DNA from: Candidatus Omnitrophota bacterium
GTDB lineage: Bacteria > Verrucomicrobiota > Verrucomicrobiia > Limisphaerales > UBA1319
DNA length: 6,378 nt
Assembly (NCBI GenBank): GCA_023473405.1
Contig: JAMCZD010000194.1
Span: forward strand, 1 to 6,378
Direction of reading: 5' to 3'
Positions 1 to 5,913 of this stretch are shown here, one piece after another. Made by a program: the position numbers and the translations under genes. Each line of letters opens with the position of its first letter. Position 1 is the stretch's first letter. The notes below the pieces were generated by a model. The model was not told the origin of the DNA, made no database searches, and saw only the letters and a program-made list of their open reading frames with translations.

Positions 1-1
1 G

Positions 2-859
2 GTCAAAAAACTGGACAAGCCGCGCGCTGTCTGGCTGATGGTGCCGGCGGCCGTGGTGGATAACACCATCGCCGACCTTGTGCCGCTGCTCGAAGCCGGC
101 GACACGCTCATTGACGGCGGCAATTCCTATTACATAGATGACATACGGCGCGCGAAAGAACTCGCCCCGAAAGGCATTCATTATGTGGATGTCGGCACCA
201 GCGGCGGTGTGTGGGGCTTTGAACGCGGTTATTGTATGATGATCGGTGGCGATCCAATGGTGGTTCAACACCTCGATCCCATTTTTGCCACGCTGGCACC
301 GGGTATCGGCAACGTCGTTCGCACGCCCGGACGCGAGAAGCTTGGCGGCACTTCCGAGCAAGGCTATCTGCACTGTGGCCCGAACGGTGCGGGGCATTTC
401 GTCAAGATGGTTCACAACGGCATCGAATACGGAATAATGGCCGCCTATGCCGAAGGCTTGGGCGTTTTGCGCGGTGCAAACATCGGCAAACAACAAGGCG
501 AAAGCAATGCGGAGACCACGCCGTTGCGCGATCCTGAACTTTATCAATACGACCTCAACCTCGCCGACATCTCCGAGGTCTGGCGGCGCGGCAGCGTGAT
601 CGCCTCGTGGCTGCTCGACTTGACGGCGGATGAGTTGGCAAAGGATTCCGCACTTGAGAAGTTCGCCGGGCGCGTCTCCGATTCGGGCGAAGGCCGCTGG
701 ACGATCAAGGCGGCCATTGATGAAGGCGTGCCTGCGCCGGTGCTGACCACGGCGCTTTATGCGCGCTTCAGTTCGCGCGGCGACGCGGATTTTCAGGACA
801 AGCTGCTCTCGGCCATGCGCTACGGTTTTGGCGGACATTTGGAAAAATCCACCAAGTAA
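2..859 (+). CDS. gnd: 6-phosphogluconate dehydrogenase (decarboxylating), 5'-truncated by window edge
   Basis: The enzyme oxidises 6-phosphogluconate to ribulose 5-phosphate and CO2 in the cytoplasmic pentose phosphate pathway. The reading frame is open from base 2 to a TAA at 857-859, giving 285 visible residues. By comparison with the short-form family (about 300-335 residues), roughly 50 N-terminal residues carrying the Rossmann GxGxxG nucleotide-binding motif lie outside the window. Visible signatures are VWLMVPA, DGGNSYY, GTSGG (194-208) and the substrate/catalytic block GHFVKMVHNGIEYG (392-433), in which the Lys (404-406) and the Glu of GIEYG (425-427) match the family's catalytic pair. 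The later DLNLADISEVWRRGSVIASWLLDL stretch and the end FGGHLEK are also typical. The short form is often NAD-preferring, but the residues that decide this are not visible. The gene upstream is unknown; downstream it converges on tRNA-Ser. No internal defect is seen. Confidence 0.96.
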   Translation, partial: VKKLDKPRAVWLMVPAAVVDNTIADLVPLLEAGDTLIDGGNSYYIDDIRRAKELAPKGIHYVDVGTSGGVWGFERGYCMMIGGDPMVVQHLDPIFATLAPGIGNVVRTPGREKLGGTSEQGYLHCGPNGAGHFVKMVHNGIEYGIMAAYAEGLGVLRGANIGKQQGESNAETTPLRDPELYQYDLNLADISEVWRRGSVIASWLLDLTADELAKDSALEKFAGRVSDSGEGRWTIKAAIDEGVPAPVLTTALYARFSSRGDADFQDKLLSAMRYGFGGHLEKSTK

Positions 860-918
860 AGGCGACCCGATGGTCTGGTCCGGCTTCGCCCAACCCCGCG
901 TGTGATTTTCACGGATGG

Positions 919-994
919 TTGAAGTGCTTTCCGCTTGAGTCTGGGCTTCCAATTTAATTCATTATTATTCAATGAAAAATTTGGAGCACTTCGA
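919..994. other. Imperfect long stem-loop downstream of gnd
   Basis: GAAGTGCT at 921-928 is exactly complementary to AGCACTTC at 985-992, and the pairing extends by one G-U and one A-U pair to 919-994. Inside, TTCATT (958-963) pairs with AATGAA (971-976), and CCAATTT (949-955) pairs with 977-984 around one bulged T. The result is a long hairpin with a roughly 20-nt bulge on the left arm. It starts about 60 nt after the gnd stop. No T-run follows on either strand, so it is not a standard intrinsic terminator. It may be a 3' mRNA structure or chance pairing in AT-rich spacer. Confidence 0.3.
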
Positions 995-1044
995 ACAGAA
1001 AAAGGAGTATGCGGTGTTTTGTTTTTCGACTCGGCAAACCCCAA

Positions 1045-1075
1045 AACTCACCCCCCCGGATCGTTTTTGTGAGTT
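1045..1075 (-). terminator. Weak terminator-like inverted repeat after tRNA-Ser
   Basis: AACTCAC (1045-1051) and GTGAGTT (1069-1075) form a 7-bp stem with a 17-nt loop. The repeat lies 7 nt beyond the encoded CCA end of the minus-strand tRNA. On that strand the stem runs into four consecutive T residues and then GGGG. The stem is short and the loop long, so a role in ending tRNA transcription is only a possibility. Confidence 0.25.
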
Positions 1076-1082
1076 ATGAAAC

Positions 1083-1171
1083 TGGCGGAGAGAGGGGGAT
1101 TCGAACCCCCGGTGCTGTTTAGGCACCCACGCTCTCCAGGCGTGTGCTTTAAACCACTCAGCCATCTCTCC
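1083..1171 (-). tRNA. tRNA-Ser(GGA)
   Basis: The minus strand folds into a complete class II tRNA of 89 nt including an encoded CCA. The 7-bp acceptor stem pairs GGAGAGA with TCTCTCC, followed by discriminator G. The anticodon stem CACGC/GCGTG encloses loop CTGGAGA, giving anticodon GGA (plus-strand 1135-1137), which reads UCC and UCU. The long variable arm GGTGC-CTAAACA-GCACC is diagnostic for serine among GGA-compatible choices. The T arm is GGGGG-TTCGAAT-CCCCC, and the D-arm begins GCTGAGTGG. It stands alone, convergent with gnd. I see no integrase or duplicated 3' end suggesting use as an attachment site within the window. Confidence 0.97.
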
Positions 1172-1252
1172 ACCGGCTCAGCCAGAATAGTTTGAGCGCG
1201 GATGCCCAGCCCCGCAAGGCTATTTTCCAGCCGGCAATTCTCATTAGGTCGC

Positions 1253-1316
1253 GTCTCGGACTTTGTCCTTCACTTGGCCATTGGTTTTCCAAGCGGTCGA
1301 AGGGACAATGTGAGAT
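1253..1316. other. 64-nt imperfect hairpin upstream of the small ORF
   Basis: The left arm GTCTC (1253-1257) pairs with 1312-1316. AC (1260-1261) pairs with GT (1310-1311). TTGTCCTT (1263-1270) pairs with AGGGACAA (1301-1308). CTTGG (1273-1277) pairs with CCAAG (1289-1293) around an 11-nt loop. That is about 20 base pairs including two G-U pairs, with a two-base bulge, one mismatch and one asymmetric internal loop. It ends 8 nt before the purine-rich ribosome-binding site at 1325-1333. It could be a leader structure for the downstream ORF. No T-run follows, so an intrinsic terminator is unlikely. Confidence 0.35.
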
Positions 1317-1337
1317 ACGAAGTGAAAGGGGAGTTTT

Positions 1338-1610
1338 ATGATGAGAACCGCTATTCTCGGGCACACCGCAAGTCGGGCTCGAGAAAAAGCCGCGTTCCCA
1401 TTGAATACGGTTGCGGGTGGAGCAGTCAATCTGTACAGTTCACTGCTTGGCTGGTTGCGGATTGCAGATGGTGAGCTTCACCCGAAAATGCAAAGCCACT
1501 GGAACCAGGAAGTCGAGGGTAAAAAACGGCGAATGCAAAGCCGCCGGCCAAATGCCACGCGAGCTGGGATTCGAGCGGGAGAGCAAAGGCCGCCGGTCGC
1601 GACGAAGTGA
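1338..1610 (+). CDS. Possible small hypothetical protein (90 aa)
   Basis: I recognise no family. The case for coding is a strong Shine-Dalgarno-like AAAGGGGAG at 1325-1333, four bases before ATG 1338 and seven before the second in-frame ATG at 1341, followed by 90 open codons to TGA at 1608-1610. The stop is 30 bp before the lipoprotein start, so the two could be cotranscribed. The N-terminal half is mildly hydrophobic (around NLYSSLLGWLRIADG, residues 31-45). The C-terminal half is basic and low in complexity (EGKKRRMQSRRP), with no predicted membrane segment or motif. Against it, other frames across the same bases are also open, including a TTG-start frame from 1411 whose TGA overlaps the next gene's ATG as ATGA, and the composition resembles spacer. 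It may be a decayed or non-coding stretch. Confidence 0.35.
   Translation: MMRTAILGHTASRAREKAAFPLNTVAGGAVNLYSSLLGWLRIADGELHPKMQSHWNQEVEGKKRRMQSRRPNATRAGIRAGEQRPPVATK
1487..1596 (+). repeat. Short degenerate repeat, two copies 45 bp apart plus a third partial
   Basis: AATGCAAAGCCACTGG (1487-1502) recurs as AATGCAAAGCCGCCGG (1532-1547), 14 of 16 bases identical. A third, shifted form GCAAAGGCCGCCGG lies at 1583-1596. The first two copies are exactly 45 bp apart, so in the possible ORF from 1338 both read Met-Gln-Ser; the third is not in that register. The copies may be remnants of a local duplication or a coincidence of biased composition. Confidence 0.3.
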
Positions 1611-1640
1611 ATCAATGCCCCGGAGCATACGGAAAAGAGT

Positions 1641-4034
1641 ATGAAGACTCAAACCTGGATAAAAGGAGCGCCGTTAACACTGTTGCTGGGGCTGATGATG
1701 CTGGCAAACGGTTGCGCCAGCCAAACCTCCAGCCCGGATGCCGCGAGCGCCACGAACGACGCAGCCGCCACCAACACCCCCGACCCCGCCGAGGTGGACG
1801 TTGAATCGCTCAACCGAATCGATCCCGTCCCTGTAAATACATCGCCCGGCGTGGCTGAGATCATCAAGTTGGCCCAGGCCGGCGTTGATGAATCGGTGAT
1901 CGTCGACTACATAAACAGCACCGCCGTCGCTTTTAATCCCAGCGCCGAAGAAATCATTTATCTCAATGACATCGGCCTTTCGTCGCGCGTGGTCAATGCC
2001 ATGCTCGATCATGATCGTTCGTTGCGCCAAACGACAGAAGCAACGCCTTCGACCACAACTGAAGCCGGGACCGCATCGGCGGTGGTGACGAATCAACCGG
2101 CCGGACAAGATACGGCGACCGAGGCGGCGGCGCCCGCGCCTCAGGCGGGGGAGGTTCCGGCCGTCGGCACTCCGGCAACGGCGATTGATAATTACGCCTC
2201 TCCGGCGCCGGTCCCGGTTGATGCCGCCTCGACCGCATACGCGGCTTATCCCATCGAGCCGCAGCCAGTCACCATCAATTACTTTTACAGCACGCTTTCG
2301 CCGTACGGCAGTTGGATTGATCTGCCCGAATACGGCTGGTGCTGGCAACCGACGGTGGAGCAGTTGGACCCGTACTGGAATCCATACTGCGACCGCGGTC
2401 GATGGCTCTATACTGATTCGGGGTGGTATTGGCAGTCGGATTATTCCTGGGGATGGGCTCCGTTTCATTATGGACGCTGGTTCCGGTATCCGCGATGCGG
2501 ATGGGTCTGGTATCCGGACACTTGCTGGGGACCGTCCTGGGTGGTTTGGCGGCGTTCTCCTTTGTATTGCGGGTGGGCCCCCTTGCCGCCCGGCGCATGG
2601 TTTAACGGGGTGGGTCTCACCTTTTACGGCGCCGGGATCAGCGCCGGCTTTGGTTTCGGTTTGGGTGCGGATTGTTTTTCGTTTGTCTCCTATCGATACT
2701 TCAGCGACTGGAACTGGCGGGAGCATCGCTTGCCCTTCCACAAGGTCAAATCGTGTTTTGATCAGACCACCGTGATCAATCATTATTTCCGCGGACCGAA
2801 CCACAGCATCATTAACGAAGGGATCAGCCGGGAGCATATCTCCAGCTTGTCGCGGAATGAGATTCGCAAGGTGAACCTCCGTGAATTACCTCCGGCGGCT
2901 GCCGGCAAAAGTGTCTTGCCGGACCGATTGGAAAAGGATGGGAACGGCTTGGTGATTTACCGGCCTCAACCACAGTCAGCCCCGCCTGCAATGTCGGCCT
3001 TGACTGACCCAAAGGGAAAACAGGGGTTGCGTCCGCAGACGGCGAGCATGGCCATTACTGATCGGCCCACAGGCGCGGCGCTAAGCCAAAAGCAGGCCGA
3101 TGCCCAGGCGAGTGGAGTTCCGGGTTCCAGCCGTCAGCCACTTTCGAATCAGCTAACACCACAATTAGCGCGGCCGAGCGCGTCCGCGCCACAAGTGGAT
3201 AACCGGGCCGAGAGGGGTGGCGTGCCGATCACCAAAATCACCTCCGCCCCTGCTCCAACCAGGACCAGTTCATCACCGGTTTCAGCATCCGCATCGCGCA
3301 GGCCGGAACTTGGCAAACAACCGGTTTCCAACTTGCCCACTCTCCCCAATCTCACTCGAACCCCGCTTGATCCGCGGACTTCCGGGCCGACCTGGATAAC
3401 CACACGCCCGGCCTCAAGCTTGCCCGCGGGAAATCGAATCCTCACCCCTGCGCCCAGCAGCCCGCCGGAGCCACAGATTTTTCAAAGATCGTCGCCTTCC
3501 ATCCAGCCCGTCTATCAACCGCGGACCTCCACCCGGTCAACGCCATCAGCCATCTCTTCGTCCACACGACCCAGCGAGCCGGTCTCCATCCCCGCTCGCC
3601 AACCGTCCTATTCTTCTTTTACAAGGTCGAGCCGCTCGCCGCGGATCGATCCGCCAACGGCTCGACCGAGCGTCTCTCCAGTGCCGAACTATCCTGTCGA
3701 ACGCCCCCAGGCGCCCACAGTTGTGAATTCGGCGCCGTCGCGGTCGCCTTCTTTTCCCGTCGCGCCAGTCAGGACCGAGCAGCGTTCGGCGCCGTCTTCG
3801 GCTTTTTCCCCGGTGCAGGCCGCGCCGGTCTATTCACCACCCGCTTCGTCGCGCGGCACCCCTTCACCGTCAGTGAGTATTCAATCAATGACTTATCCGT
3901 CGGGCGCGCCTTCGAGGCCATCAGTCTCGCCAAGGACGGTGTCGGCATCGGAACGGACGGTATCAGCGCCCGTCAGGAGCGCACCGGAACCGGCTCGGGC
4001 GCCTAGCCCGGGCGGTGACCAGCGACGCAGATAA
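1641..4034 (+). CDS. DUF6600-type Trp/Tyr-rich lipoprotein with long disordered tail
   Basis: This is a 797-residue exported protein of unknown function. Residues 1-24 form a lipoprotein signal peptide (basic start, hydrophobic PLTLLLGLMML), with ANGC placing the lipidated Cys at 25; the -3 Ala and -2 Asn make the lipobox non-ideal. Residues 68-128 are a small helical region with AEIIKLAQAGVDESVIVDYI and a following DIGLSSRVVNAMLDHD, a module I associate with this verrucomicrobial family. After an Ala/Thr/Pro linker, residues 215-320 are the DUF6600-like aromatic region with 17 Trp, including the repeated pattern GRW-x5/6-GW-x-W (253-264 and 278-290), WGPSWVVWR and GWAPLPPG. Residues 375-415 (TTVINHYFRGPNHSIINEGIS) also recur in such proteins. 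From about 420 onward the chain is Pro/Ser/Arg-rich, probably disordered, ending in QRRR. GGAAAAGAG just before ATG 1641 serves as ribosome-binding site. An envelope or surface role is inferred only. Confidence 0.93.
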   Translation: MKTQTWIKGAPLTLLLGLMMLANGCASQTSSPDAASATNDAAATNTPDPAEVDVESLNRIDPVPVNTSPGVAEIIKLAQAGVDESVIVDYINSTAVAFNPSAEEIIYLNDIGLSSRVVNAMLDHDRSLRQTTEATPSTTTEAGTASAVVTNQPAGQDTATEAAAPAPQAGEVPAVGTPATAIDNYASPAPVPVDAASTAYAAYPIEPQPVTINYFYSTLSPYGSWIDLPEYGWCWQPTVEQLDPYWNPYCDRGRWLYTDSGWYWQSDYSWGWAPFHYGRWFRYPRCGWVWYPDTCWGPSWVVWRRSPLYCGWAPLPPGAWFNGVGLTFYGAGISAGFGFGLGADCFSFVSYRYFSDWNWREHRLPFHKVKSCFDQTTVINHYFRGPNHSIINEGISREHISSLSRNEIRKVNLRELPPAAAGKSVLPDRLEKDGNGLVIYRPQPQSAPPAMSALTDPKGKQGLRPQTASMAITDRPTGAALSQKQADAQASGVPGSSRQPLSNQLTPQLARPSASAPQVDNRAERGGVPITKITSAPAPTRTSSSPVSASASRRPELGKQPVSNLPTLPNLTRTPLDPRTSGPTWITTRPASSLPAGNRILTPAPSSPPEPQIFQRSSPSIQPVYQPRTSTRSTPSAISSSTRPSEPVSIPARQPSYSSFTRSSRSPRIDPPTARPSVSPVPNYPVERPQAPTVVNSAPSRSPSFPVAPVRTEQRSAPSSAFSPVQAAPVYSPPASSRGTPSPSVSIQSMTYPSGAPSRPSVSPRTVSASERTVSAPVRSAPEPARAPSPGGDQRRR

Positions 4035-4053
4035 AGGGACCAGGGAAGCGACC

Positions 4054-4084
4054 TTAGAGCAACAATAGAAGGGAAGCCTATAAT
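4054..4084 (+). promoter_or_regulatory. Candidate promoter for the secreted-protein gene
   Basis: A perfect TATAAT lies at 4079-4084 in the 109-bp gap between the lipoprotein stop and ATG 4144. The best -35 partner is TTAGAG (4054-4059), only three of six matches to TTGACA with a 19-bp spacer, so the -10 carries most of the support. Transcription would start near 4091, leaving a leader of about 50 nt. This suggests the 332-residue gene is transcribed separately from the lipoprotein gene. Confidence 0.4.
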
Positions 4085-4143
4085 ACAAGGGGCATCTTAA
4101 TGCGCCGGAGAGCGGGGACCAAACTTTAAGCAATACACATTGT

Positions 4144-5142
4144 ATGAACAATAACGCACTACTACGCTTATTGGCCGGGAGCATCTTTTGGGCGGTGATC
4201 GGCGACTGGAATCAAACGGGGGCTCGGGCTCAGACCAATGCACCGGTGGTGCTGTATTCGGCCGATTTTTCGGCCCCGGCGTACGATATCAATTTCACCT
4301 TGATCGGTCAGAACGGCTGGGTGGGGGCAGGCTCGGGCGGCAATGGGCTGGTAACCAATTTCTTCCCCGATTTGGGACAACAGGCCTTCATTGGATTTTC
4401 ACCACCGGAAGGTACCAACGACACGCTGAACGTGTGGCACCCGATTGATTTTGTCCCCCCCACCAATACCCTGGTGCATGTCCAATTCTCGGTCTTGATG
4501 GCCATTTTCGATTCCACCAATCAGCATTATGATGATTTCCGATGGAGCATTTACAACACAAACGCGGATCGTCTTTTCAGCGTGGACTTTGACAACTCCA
4601 GCCTGACAGTCTCCTACGGGCTGGACAACGGGGCGGGTTTTGTTTCCACAGGGGCAGCTTTCACCAATTCAATAATCTACACGCTGCTGGTCGATATGAA
4701 CTTTACGAGCAATCTCTGGAGCGCCACTTTGAGCGGCAAGCCACTGGTCACTGCTCAACCGATGACCACCGTGGGCGCACCGTTGAATTTGGGAGACATT
4801 GACGCGGTGTGGGTCGTGCGCGCCCCGGGGTCTCCCGGGAATAACTACATGGTATTCGACAATTACCAGGTCACGGAAATCACGGGAACGCCCGCTCCTC
4901 CACTCTCCCCCAGCCTGGATGCGATCGGCCTCATTCATAGTGGGAGCGCCCAAGGGGATTTCCTCCTGAGCCTGGCCGGCCAGACCAACGTCAGCTACGC
5001 CATCGAGGCCTCGACGGACCTGATGAGTTGGAGCGTGCTCGCAACCAATCGCACCGGGAGCGATGGAACGTTCCTCTTTCTCGATTCAACGGCTCCGGCC
5101 TTTAGTTATCGATTCTATCGCGCCCGCCTCGTCGGTCCTTGA
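4144..5142 (+). CDS. Secreted hypothetical protein, verrucomicrobial type (332 aa)
   Basis: I recognise the style but no named function. The N-terminus is a probable Sec signal peptide: a hydrophobic core at residues 9-19 and an Ala-Arg-Ala site at 27-29, suggesting cleavage before Gln30; the polar stretch before the site is longer than usual. Residues 36-245 are beta-rich, beginning VLYSADFS and ending MVFDNYQVTEI. They resemble the jelly-roll or lectin-like folds that open many exported verrucomicrobial proteins. Residues 270-329 hold a second small module with SYAIEASTDLMSW and a closing YRFYRA, a frequent C-terminal domain in this phylum. The mature chain has no Cys and a single Lys (199), fitting an extracellular protein. 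No PEP-CTERM-like anchor or catalytic motif is seen. The start has no clear Shine-Dalgarno (AAGCAATACACATTGT precedes ATG), though a TATAAT lies 60 bp upstream. It converges with the 119-residue gene at 5239-5598. Confidence 0.9.
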   Translation: MNNNALLRLLAGSIFWAVIGDWNQTGARAQTNAPVVLYSADFSAPAYDINFTLIGQNGWVGAGSGGNGLVTNFFPDLGQQAFIGFSPPEGTNDTLNVWHPIDFVPPTNTLVHVQFSVLMAIFDSTNQHYDDFRWSIYNTNADRLFSVDFDNSSLTVSYGLDNGAGFVSTGAAFTNSIIYTLLVDMNFTSNLWSATLSGKPLVTAQPMTTVGAPLNLGDIDAVWVVRAPGSPGNNYMVFDNYQVTEITGTPAPPLSPSLDAIGLIHSGSAQGDFLLSLAGQTNVSYAIEASTDLMSWSVLATNRTGSDGTFLFLDSTAPAFSYRFYRARLVGP

Positions 5143-5165
5143 GTTCAAAACACATCGCTAAGGTA

Positions 5166-5186
5166 GGATCGAACGCCAGTTCGACC
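5166..5186. other. Small hairpin after the secreted-protein gene
   Basis: TCGAAC (5169-5174) and GTTCGA (5179-5184) pair across a GCCA loop. With one bulged A, GG (5166-5167) and CC (5185-5186) extend the stem to 8 bp. It lies 24 nt after the plus-strand stop. No T-run follows, so it may protect the 3' end or slow polymerase rather than act as a classical terminator. Confidence 0.3.
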
Positions 5187-5236
5187 ATCATTCCTGGATC
5201 CACGCGCGAATGAAGGCATCCGCGCTCCTTGAATGA

Positions 5237-5258
5237 ACTCAATCCCCCTGGATTGAGT
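5237..5258. terminator. Perfect 9-bp hairpin between convergent genes, overlapping a stop codon
   Basis: ACTCAATCC (5237-5245) and GGATTGAGT (5250-5258) are exact inverted repeats around a 4-base loop. The stem contains the TGA stop of the minus-strand 119-residue gene (5239-5241) and its last codons, and it lies about 95 nt past the stop of the plus-strand gene. It could serve as a shared 3' structure for both transcripts. Neither strand has a T-tract after the stem, so factor-independent termination is not assured. Confidence 0.4.
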
Positions 5259-5598
5259 GAGCGAAAATGACCTGGCTGCGACGGCGTATGCGCTCCTGGC
5301 GGGCGGCTTGCGCGCGAGCAACCTGGACCTTTTCGTCCAGCAAAATTGGCAGCACCAGGAGCGGGAACGGGGTTAACCACGCCAGCGAGGCGGCTTCCTC
5401 CGCTGCCAGTTGCAGCGATTGATGGAGAGCGGCGTTTTCCGGCTCATTGAACATCTGGCACAACAGCCGTGTTTTGAAACGCTCGATCTCCTGCGCCGTC
5501 GATCCGGGCAACCATGCGACGGAGACGACGGGAATGGGTACCTCATACATCGTTTCCGCGGTAAAACGGGTTGGAACCTTTTGCGCTGAAGCTTTCAT
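5239..5598 (-). CDS. Hypothetical protein with one probable membrane segment (119 aa)
   Basis: No family is recognised. I chose ATG 5598 because a purine-rich GAGAG lies six bases upstream; an in-frame GTG at 5613 would add five residues. The first 25 residues are mixed and polar, followed by a beta-like PIPVVSVAWLPG (21-32). A helical amphipathic region follows, including AQEIERFKTRLLCQMFNEPENAALHQSLQ in two segments (35-63) and an Ala/Glu stretch (65-71). Residues 72-87 (LAWLTPFPLLVLPILL) are hydrophobic and Pro-containing, perhaps a single membrane segment. The tail is strongly basic with RQERIRRRSQ (100-109), which by the positive-inside rule would be cytoplasmic. Codon choice looks normal and the amino-acid mix is less biased than in shadow frames. 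It converges with the secreted-protein gene and diverges from the kinase. Its role is unknown. Confidence 0.6.
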   Translation of the reverse strand: MKASAQKVPTRFTAETMYEVPIPVVSVAWLPGSTAQEIERFKTRLLCQMFNEPENAALHQSLQLAAEEAASLAWLTPFPLLVLPILLDEKVQVARAQAARQERIRRRSQVIFAHSIQGD

Positions 5599-5690
5599 TT
5601 CATTCTCTCTCACTGTCGCTCACGAGCCGCCTTATCGATCTCGCTGACTGCTCATCGGATGTCGCGCCTGTGAGCATCACCGGCGGGAGG

Positions 5691-5719
5691 ATTATCACAA
5701 CATTTATTGCTCGGCTCTA
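5691..5719 (-). promoter_or_regulatory. Candidate extended -10 promoter for the 119-aa gene
   Basis: On the minus strand TTGTGATAAT contains GATAAT (plus 5691-5696), five of six matches to TATAAT, with a TGT directly before it as in extended -10 promoters. Seventeen bases further upstream is TAGAGC (5714-5719), a poor -35. The leader to ATG 5598 would be about 85 nt. Confidence 0.25.
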
Positions 5720-5791
5720 TAGCAAAAAACATCCAGCTTCTTCCGCCGCGTGTCAAAGGAAAAAATCGTTGGCCCAAGGCCTTCGCGGGTA

Positions 5792-5813
5792 GGGCCGGCA
5801 TTTCCGCCGGTTC
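5792..5813. repeat. GC-rich palindromic element in the divergent spacer
   Basis: GGGCCGGC (5792-5799) pairs with GCCGGTTC (5806-5813), 8 bp including two G-U pairs, around the loop ATTTCC. The setting, GTAGGG before it and TTCGGCAAGGCACGC after it, resembles short intergenic palindromes that I recall as scattered in verrucomicrobial genomes, where they create spurious reading frames such as AEMPALPA on the opposite strand. Only one copy is visible here, so membership of a repeat family is inferred. Confidence 0.3.
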
Positions 5814-5886
5814 GGCAAGGCACGCAAATCCAGGCATGCAAGGCTCGTATTTGAATTGCTGAGCGATATCGGGTCTTGTCGGCGAA

Positions 5887-5913
5887 GGGAGAGATGTTAT
5901 GCTGGAGTTGTGA
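5887..5913 (+). promoter_or_regulatory. Ribosome-binding site and four-codon mini-ORF overlapping the kinase GTG start
   Basis: GGGAGAG (5887-5893) is the best Shine-Dalgarno-like sequence in this region and sits five bases before ATG 5899. That ATG opens a frame of only Met-Leu-Glu-Leu, ending in TGA at 5911-5913. The stop overlaps the in-frame kinase GTG (5910-5912) as GTGA, an arrangement compatible with translational coupling. A second GGAG at 5904-5907 is only two bases from the GTG, too close for ideal initiation. No experiment or homologue supports translation of the mini-ORF. Confidence 0.3.

Larger units (their letters stand above)
1172..1640. other. 469-bp stretch between tRNA-Ser and the lipoprotein gene
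   Basis: No recognisable gene family is present here. The stretch holds a long imperfect hairpin (1253-1316), a possible 90-codon ORF with a good ribosome-binding site (1338-1610) and a short degenerate repeat (1487-1596), each listed separately. Any promoter of the tRNA (reading left) and of the lipoprotein (reading right) should lie here, but I find no convincing -35/-10 pair for either. Several frames are open on both strands, which in GC-rich sequence is weak evidence for coding. Confidence 0.5.
5599..5909. other. 311-bp divergent intergenic region
   Basis: This spacer separates the minus-strand 119-residue gene from the plus-strand kinase. It holds a possible extended -10 for the minus gene (5691-5719), a GC-rich hairpin (5792-5813) and the purine-rich mini-ORF leader of the kinase (5887-5913), each listed separately. 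A minus-strand frame open across 5652-5936 passes through the hairpin and has no ribosome-binding site or family resemblance, so I treat the region as non-coding. Confidence 0.5.

Noticed and set aside
919..994. Integron attC-like recombination site
   Set aside because: The outer arms read GTTGAAG and CTTCGAAC, the reverse of the required RYYYAAC...GTTRRRY order, and no integrase or cassette is nearby.
820..1165. Two minus-strand frames (820-1044 and 965-1165) around the tRNA
   Set aside because: One is antisense to the gnd end and the other runs through the tRNA-Ser gene; the latter peptide is a translation of tRNA sequence.
1083..1171. tRNA-Ser as an integration site for a mobile element
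   Set aside because: No integrase gene and no repeat of the tRNA 3' end is visible in the window.
1411..1439. TTGCGG-17-TACAGT as a promoter for the lipoprotein gene
   Set aside because: Spacing is ideal but the hexamers match only three and four of six positions, which is expected often by chance; the implied leader would be about 200 nt.
2185..2775. A 196-codon plus-strand frame inside the lipoprotein gene
   Set aside because: It is an out-of-frame shadow of the aromatic region, with no ribosome-binding site and no family resemblance.
1674..2837. A 387-codon open frame on the minus strand
   Set aside because: It lies wholly antisense to the DUF6600-type lipoprotein, whose signal peptide and motifs are clear. 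The antisense product is Arg-rich with no recognisable motif, as expected from GC-rich codon bias.
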